From the NCBI GenBank assembly GCA_946185585.1, contig CAMHJP010000007.1:1-32129 (forward strand): a stretch of 32,129 nucleotides of DNA. The letters are read 5' to 3'. A model generated the notes under the pieces. That model was not told the DNA's origin, searched no databases, and worked only from the letters and a program-made list of their open reading frames with translations. The stretch is from an uncultured Caryophanales bacterium. GTDB taxonomy: Bacteria > Bacillota_I > Bacilli_A > RFN20 > CAG-826. Of this stretch, positions 26,395 to 32,129 are shown one piece after another. The position numbers and the translations under genes are program-made. Each line of letters opens with the position of its first letter. Positions within the stretch are counted from its first letter, which is position 1.

Positions 26395-28493
26395 TATTTA
26401 GTCTACTTAACGTTACAAAAACCTTCTCTTACAAGAAGAATACCTTAACTGCGGTGAAGGATATTTCTTTATACCTTCCTGAACAAGGATTAGTCTCGAT
26501 TGTTGGAAAATCAGGATGCGGTAAATCCACACTCCTAAATCTTTTAATGGGGATTGAAAAACCATCAAAGGGAACGATTTATTACCAAGATAAAAAGTTA
26601 TCTAAGTTCTCCAAAAGAGAATTATCAAAATATCATTCAAGTGATGTGTCGATGATTTATCAACACTATAACCTTTTGGATGACTTATCTGTGGTGGAGA
26701 ATATCGCACTTCCTTTGCTTATTCGAGGTGAATCAAAACGAAAGGCTCATGAGGAAGTTAGAGAATTACTCAAAACATTTGGATTAGAACATCTAGAGAA
26801 TCAAAAGGTTTCTACTCTTTCTGGTGGTGAAAAACAACGTGTCGCAATTTTAAGAGCTTTAATCACTAAACCTTTAGCTATTTTATGTGATGAACCGACT
26901 GGTGCACTTGATGAAAAGAATTCATTTTTAATCATGGATGAACTAAAGAAAATATCTCGCCACAAACTTGTTTTAATGGTCTCGCATAATATGAATCTTG
27001 TTCATCAATATTCGGATCGTATTATTGAGATGAAAGATGGAGAGATTATCAAAGATAAACTAATCAATCGTTGTAGTGAAGGAGAGAAGAAAAAGAAGGT
27101 TAAAACGAGAACAAGAAGTAGATGGATTTTCTCACTAGTTAAACGACTTTTTAAAAAGAATAAGTTCAAACAGTTTTTCTCATTCATTTCCTTGATGGTT
27201 GGATTCTTATCAATTTTTATCGGAGTTGGGTTTATTTATGGATCAGAAGATTCACAAAAACACGCTCTTGAAAGAAATCTCGCAATCGGATGCGCTACAG
27301 CTTCTGAAACGAGCTATTACTCCGTTAGTAATTCTCCTCTTGAATTTAGAAAGAATGTTCGCCCATCAAGTGAACTGATTGATCGGTATTTAGATGGTGT
27401 TAATAATATCCGAATTTGTCCAAACACAAATTTCTTCTTTTCACCATATCCAAATGGTTATTTTAACGGAGAGCAAATCAAACAATTTGAGATGGTTCCA
27501 CTGCTTGAAGAATTTATGCAAAATAACACTATCTATCCAAAAATTGCTCGTGATTTTGACAAGAAAAAGTTAACAGAAGTCGTTGTAAATAAAGAATTTT
27601 TAAAGGAGATTTCAGTTGCCGAAAATGATTATGAAGGAAAAGAAATTTTAATCTCATATGAAACATCAATCACTCTTTATACTCACGATGATGAAAAGCC
27701 ATTTGTGAATGACAAGTTTCGTTATGAACTAAAGTTAAAAATAGTGGATGTTGTAGAAGAATTTTCCTTCATGAATACACCTAAAATTTACTACTCATAT
27801 GACGCCTTGTTAGACATGCTTCGAAGTGAAATTTTAGTCAATGTTTCTTTGTATCGAGAACGGAGTGTTTCAATCCTAGAATACATTAACGAAGTAAAGG
27901 ATGACTCACCAGAAAGTTCATACTCTTCCTTTATCTTTTTAAATAGCTTAAGCGACTATGAAAAATTGTTCCGCATCATTGAAGAAACAAATGCCAAAAA
28001 TGAGTTGCTACAAATTGAGTCAAAAGTGTATTCAATTGCTGATTCTTATAAAACATTTATTTCTTCGTTTAAGGATGCTTTATTGTTCTTTTTAATTATT
28101 GGATTTAGTGGTGTTTTATTTATTCTTGGAATGATTTCGTTGTCGAACTTTTTAGAGAACAAAAAGCAAAGCGCGATATTGACATGTTTGGGCGCAAGAA
28201 CAAGAAGTATTTCTTTGATATATCTAATCTATAATTTTGCAATTACTTTTCTTGCATTAATAGTTGGAATAGCTTCAAGTTTTATACTACAGAATTCTTT
28301 GAATTCTATTATTAGTAAGAAGTTTGGCTTATCGAATCTAATCGCCATCCCTTTCAATAGTTTTCATGGTGTGAAATTCGGTTTAATAATCGCAACATTT
28401 TTAGTTGCGGTTTTATGTACTTTTTTATTCACAATGTTGCCAATTTTAGCATACAAAAATTTCTCTATTAGTGAAGAATTGAGGGATGAATAA
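26388..28493 (+). CDS. ABC exporter, ATPase fused to FtsX/MacB-like permease
   Basis: Walker A GKSGCGKST, LSGGEKQRVAILRALI, LCDEPTGALDEKN; TM near residue ~270, large extracytoplasmic region, C-terminal TM helices. Confidence 0.9.
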   Translation: MFLFSLLNVTKTFSYKKNTLTAVKDISLYLPEQGLVSIVGKSGCGKSTLLNLLMGIEKPSKGTIYYQDKKLSKFSKRELSKYHSSDVSMIYQHYNLLDDLSVVENIALPLLIRGESKRKAHEEVRELLKTFGLEHLENQKVSTLSGGEKQRVAILRALITKPLAILCDEPTGALDEKNSFLIMDELKKISRHKLVLMVSHNMNLVHQYSDRIIEMKDGEIIKDKLINRCSEGEKKKKVKTRTRSRWIFSLVKRLFKKNKFKQFFSFISLMVGFLSIFIGVGFIYGSEDSQKHALERNLAIGCATASETSYYSVSNSPLEFRKNVRPSSELIDRYLDGVNNIRICPNTNFFFSPYPNGYFNGEQIKQFEMVPLLEEFMQNNTIYPKIARDFDKKKLTEVVVNKEFLKEISVAENDYEGKEILISYETSITLYTHDDEKPFVNDKFRYELKLKIVDVVEEFSFMNTPKIYYSYDALLDMLRSEILVNVSLYRERSVSILEYINEVKDDSPESSYSSFIFLNSLSDYEKLFRIIEETNAKNELLQIESKVYSIADSYKTFISSFKDALLFFLIIGFSGVLFILGMISLSNFLENKKQSAILTCLGARTRSISLIYLIYNFAITFLALIVGIASSFILQNSLNSIISKKFGLSNLIAIPFNSFHGVKFGLIIATFLVAVLCTFLFTMLPILAYKNFSISEELRDE

Positions 28494-31291
28494 TGATTAA
28501 GATTTCGCACCTAAAAAAATCGTTTGGAAAACATCAAGTCATTAATGATTTAAACATTGAATTTCCTGACCATGGATTAGTCTGTCTTGTTGGCCCTTCT
28601 GGATGTGGTAAAACAACACTTCTTAACATTATTAGTTGTATTGATCGAAGCTATTCTGGAGAGGTGTTGTTTAATGGAGTTGATTTAGCTAAATTTTCGA
28701 ATCAAGAAGCAATCGATTTTCGCATTCACCATCTTGGCTACGTGTTTCAAAATTTTAATCTCATTCCTTTAGAAACCGGTGAAAGAAATGTGTCGTTGGT
28801 TTTGGATAGCTCAACAAATATTTCTAGGAACTTTCGAAACAGAAAAATTAGAAGACTATTTAAGATTTTAAAGATTACACGATTACGAAAACAAAAAGTA
28901 ATCAATATGTCGGGAGGTGAGAAACAAAGAATCGCTATTTTAAGAGCAATTGTGAATAATCCAAAAGTTATTTTATGCGACGAACCTACTGGAGCGCTTG
29001 ATGAAAAAAATTCTCTGGAAATTATGCAAATTATCCAGCAAATTTCGGTTAATTCACTTATTTTAGTTGTTACTCATGACCGTGCTTTAGCGGAAAAATA
29101 TGCCAACAAAATCATCGAAATGAAAGATGGAAAAATCGTTAGTCAAAAGATGATTCAGCAGAAAAAAGTAGAACTCGCTCCAATTGAAAATAGCGGAAAG
29201 CAAATTAAACATGCCAAGATACCATTCGACTACAAAGCCAGATACTCAATCGGGAAAATGAAGTCTAAGAAAGTTAGAACTTTAGTTTCAAACATCATGC
29301 TTTCCCTTTCACTAACTGGAATTGGAACATCATTTCTTCTAACAAATTTAATAACCAATCGAATAAATAAAGCATTTTCCGAACTAACTAATGGAAATCA
29401 AATCGTTATGCGATTGAAAAACGATTCACTTAATACATACGGTGACATCTTTAGCGCTCCTGAAAGTGAAGTGAAAAAGATTGCTAATAAATATAAAGAA
29501 GATATTAAGGGAATCGGAGTGAATTATTTAGTTAATTTCGAAGATTTTTTCAAAGATCAAAACGAAGTCTACTTTGTAGCAGATGGAAAGCGATACTTAC
29601 TTAAAGGGTATTCCGCGAGAAACTTTAACGAATATAAATGGTATGAGAAAAGTTTTGTAACATTTCCTTATTCAGCAAATCTTTCAAAGGATGATGTTGT
29701 ACTTGGAATAACCTACGAAGATATGTCAAATCTATGCTTTGATTTTAATATTCAAAGAAGTTATAACGCATTAGGACAGTATCTAACCAAGGCGAATTGT
29801 CAACTAAATCTGATGGTTGCGAATTATGACTGGGTTTATGATGATGAACAAATTTTTAACATTGTTGGGATTATCCAAACGACTCACCCAATGTTATTTC
29901 ACTCTGATAATCTTTGGAACCAATACGTTTTTGAAGAACACATGCGAATTCCATCAATTGAAGGCGGAGAACAATATGCCGTATGGGAAATGACTAAAAA
30001 CTATTACATCGAAACTTATACCGATGTTACCGAATTAGAAGATAAGCTCTTTTTTGATGAGGATTTACACGACTTTGTCTTTCAAAAAACTAACCATGAT
30101 TTTAATAGTATTTTATGTAATTCAACCGTAAATTGTCGGGAAAATCGCCTTTACGTTTACTATTCCGACGTTAATGCAATTAGAACAAGTGATGTGAAAT
30201 ATATAACTGAATTTTATCCAGATTTAAACAAATACTATTTCACTTCGGAATTTGGATATTCAAGTTACTCCTCAAATTTATTAAATGGGTTCTCTAAAAA
30301 CTTTTTCGTGTCTCTTGATAGCGAAAAAATTAGTGATGCGATTGATGCGGACACGACACTTGGAAGTAAAGAAGATGTTTCAATTGACCTTCCGTTCGGC
30401 ATTAGTGGTGGCAGTTATCTACAAAGTATGGATGGATCGATCAAGTTTTCAACAAACTATCAAGATTTAAAAGAAGGAAGACCGCCAAACAATAATGCTG
30501 AAATAGTGATCTCAAGTGGCTTAGCTAGCAAATTATCGAATGAAAATGTTGTTGGGCAACGACTTCAAATCGCCTCAATCAAAAGTGAAACAATCAATTT
30601 TAATAATCAACTTGAGAAAACTTATGGAAGAACCTCGGCTGTAATTGTTGGCATTGTTGATGAAAAGCAGGAATACCTTTACCACAACAATCTTTGGACA
30701 ATTTCGTTTTTTAGAGACGCCTTAGAAATTAATCCATTCACGCTTATTCCAAATGGTGTAGTTTTCGAACTAAATGAGAATGTTAATAGCGATCAATTGA
30801 TTAACAACATTCAGAGAATGTTTCCAACATATACTTTTAGTAGTCCTCAATCCGAAATCCTTGATTCTGTTGGCAATGTTTTGGATTACGCCCAAGTAAT
30901 TTTGCTGTCTTTTTCCATTATTTCCTTAATCATTTCCTTCTTATTTTTAGGAACAATGGTTTTGTTATCAATTAATGAAAGCAAAGATGAGATTAAGATG
31001 TTTGGTTATCTTGGTATTGGAAACGGTCAAATTCGAGGATTGTTCCGCAATCAAACATTAATTCGATGTCTGATTGCATTCTTCATTTCCTGTGTGGAAC
31101 TTGTATTAATTGAGAATGTTTTAACATTGGTGTTGAATAAGACTTTACATGTCACAAATTTCACGTTTTCTATCACTTTATGGCCGATTTTGGTCGTTTT
31201 TGCCTGTTCAACAATTGTTCCTTTGCTTATTACACAGGTAATATTACTAGTCCTTTCTAAAGAAAAAGTGTTGAATAGTAAAGGTAATTAA
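28493..31291 (+). CDS. ABC exporter, ATPase fused to FtsX/MacB-like permease (paralogue, larger ectodomain)
   Basis: Walker A GPSGCGKTT, MSGGEKQRIAILRAIV, LCDEPTGALDEKN; TM, long extracytoplasmic domain, C-terminal FtsX-type TMs; 1-nt overlap with upstream gene. Confidence 0.9.
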   Translation: MIKISHLKKSFGKHQVINDLNIEFPDHGLVCLVGPSGCGKTTLLNIISCIDRSYSGEVLFNGVDLAKFSNQEAIDFRIHHLGYVFQNFNLIPLETGERNVSLVLDSSTNISRNFRNRKIRRLFKILKITRLRKQKVINMSGGEKQRIAILRAIVNNPKVILCDEPTGALDEKNSLEIMQIIQQISVNSLILVVTHDRALAEKYANKIIEMKDGKIVSQKMIQQKKVELAPIENSGKQIKHAKIPFDYKARYSIGKMKSKKVRTLVSNIMLSLSLTGIGTSFLLTNLITNRINKAFSELTNGNQIVMRLKNDSLNTYGDIFSAPESEVKKIANKYKEDIKGIGVNYLVNFEDFFKDQNEVYFVADGKRYLLKGYSARNFNEYKWYEKSFVTFPYSANLSKDDVVLGITYEDMSNLCFDFNIQRSYNALGQYLTKANCQLNLMVANYDWVYDDEQIFNIVGIIQTTHPMLFHSDNLWNQYVFEEHMRIPSIEGGEQYAVWEMTKNYYIETYTDVTELEDKLFFDEDLHDFVFQKTNHDFNSILCNSTVNCRENRLYVYYSDVNAIRTSDVKYITEFYPDLNKYYFTSEFGYSSYSSNLLNGFSKNFFVSLDSEKISDAIDADTTLGSKEDVSIDLPFGISGGSYLQSMDGSIKFSTNYQDLKEGRPPNNNAEIVISSGLASKLSNENVVGQRLQIASIKSETINFNNQLEKTYGRTSAVIVGIVDEKQEYLYHNNLWTISFFRDALEINPFTLIPNGVVFELNENVNSDQLINNIQRMFPTYTFSSPQSEILDSVGNVLDYAQVILLSFSIISLIISFLFLGTMVLLSINESKDEIKMFGYLGIGNGQIRGLFRNQTLIRCLIAFFISCVELVLIENVLTLVLNKTLHVTNFTFSITLWPILVVFACSTIVPLLITQVILLVLSKEKVLNSKGN

Positions 31292-31305
31292 GCTAGAGTT
31301 ATGTT

Positions 31306-32129
31306 ATGAAGAAAAGATGGTTATTGCTTCTACCTATCGTTGCTGTAACACTCGCCGGGTGTTCTTTTCTTAGAGGATTAATCTTTGGCGATAATTCAGA
31401 TTTAGAACCAATTCACTATAATTATCCAGATCCTGTTATTGAACCTGATGTTCCAGGTCGTTCAGTTTACAAATCATTCTCCTATAACCTTAAGGATGTT
31501 TATGATACACAAGGTTTAAAACCTTTAGCCTCAACTGGTAAACAAAAAATCCTTGTTGTTCCAGTTCAACTTCGAAATGCTTCTTTAGCCAACCAATGGA
31601 CATCCTTTAAACGTGAAGAAATTCGTAAATGTTTCTTTGGACCAAGTTCAGCTGTTGGTTGGGAATCAGTAAGTTCATTCTACAACAAGTCTTCCTATGG
31701 AAAACTTGAAATTAGTGGTGAACTTGCCGACACATTTGTCTCTAAATATTCTTTCTTAGAACTTGATGGGGAAGAACATCCAGACCGCAAAATTGTTGAT
31801 GAGTTTGAAGCATCGACTCTCTATAACAAAATTAGAAACGATTACGACACCAATAATGATGGTTACATCGACGCCGTTTCATTTATCTATGCTGACCCGA
31901 TTAAAGTCACTAGTTCGGATATGAGATGGTGGGCTTTCGTTTATGCTAACGACAGCATTCCACAAAGTGGAAAACCTGCTGTTGTAAATCATTACATGTG
32001 GGCTTCCTACCATTTCTGTAAGATTGCCACAGCAACTAATCCTCATGGAGGAAAATATGACCTTGATGCTCATACTTATATCCATGAATCAGGTCACTTA
32101 TTCGGATTAGATGACTATTATTCTTATGC
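31306..32129 (+). CDS. M6-like (immune inhibitor A type) metalloprotease lipoprotein, truncated by window edge
   Basis: MKKRWLLLLPIVAVTLAGCSF lipobox; DYDTNNDGYIDAVSFIYA; HESGHLFGLDDYYSY zinc motif. Open to end of window, so absent from ORF track. Confidence 0.85.
   Translation, partial: MKKRWLLLLPIVAVTLAGCSFLRGLIFGDNSDLEPIHYNYPDPVIEPDVPGRSVYKSFSYNLKDVYDTQGLKPLASTGKQKILVVPVQLRNASLANQWTSFKREEIRKCFFGPSSAVGWESVSSFYNKSSYGKLEISGELADTFVSKYSFLELDGEEHPDRKIVDEFEASTLYNKIRNDYDTNNDGYIDAVSFIYADPIKVTSSDMRWWAFVYANDSIPQSGKPAVVNHYMWASYHFCKIATATNPHGGKYDLDAHTYIHESGHLFGLDDYYSY

Noticed and set aside
1-32129. CRISPR arrays, prophage, IS elements, tRNA or rRNA genes
   Set aside because: No regularly spaced repeats, transposase/integrase ORFs, or tRNA/rRNA signatures noticed by eye; a tRNAscan/cmscan run would be needed to exclude small RNAs fully.
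1-32129. UGA-to-Trp recoding (Mollicutes code 4)
   Set aside because: UGA is a functional stop in sufC, mnmG, pgsA and miaB, where stops overlap the next start codon; Trp is encoded by UGG.

Overview
AT-rich bacterial chromosomal window, read with the standard code: UGA is a real stop in sufC, mnmG, pgsA and miaB. Gene content and order fit a Bacillota/Bacilli-like (RF39/Erysipelotrichia/Mollicutes-adjacent) lineage; the lineage is inference. Most of it is conserved housekeeping: a divergent PrsA/parvulin-like lipoprotein (edge-truncated), sufCDSUB-mnmG-rsmG, an FMN riboswitch with ribU, a small ferredoxin, cmk-der-hup, a head+neck-only CCA-adding-type nucleotidyltransferase, dnaD, an exonuclease-recU pair, gpsB-rnpB(RNase P RNA)-pgsA-cinA-recA, rny-ymdB-miaB-ymcA-miaA-tcdA, fhs-DUF951, two tandem ATPase-FtsX-type ABC exporters, and the start of an M6-like metalloprotease lipoprotein. 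I see no CRISPR array, prophage or IS element. The most interesting signals are non-coding: (1) a leader of about 170 nt upstream of rny with a cascade of mutually exclusive stems, (2) a 14-bp hairpin that buries the SD and AUG of the first ABC exporter gene, (3) an FMN riboswitch with an explicit competing pairing, and (4) a cluster of three perfect palindromes between the divergent suf and lipoprotein promoters. The main protein-level oddity is the roughly half-length CCA-adding enzyme, which is closed by its own terminator.
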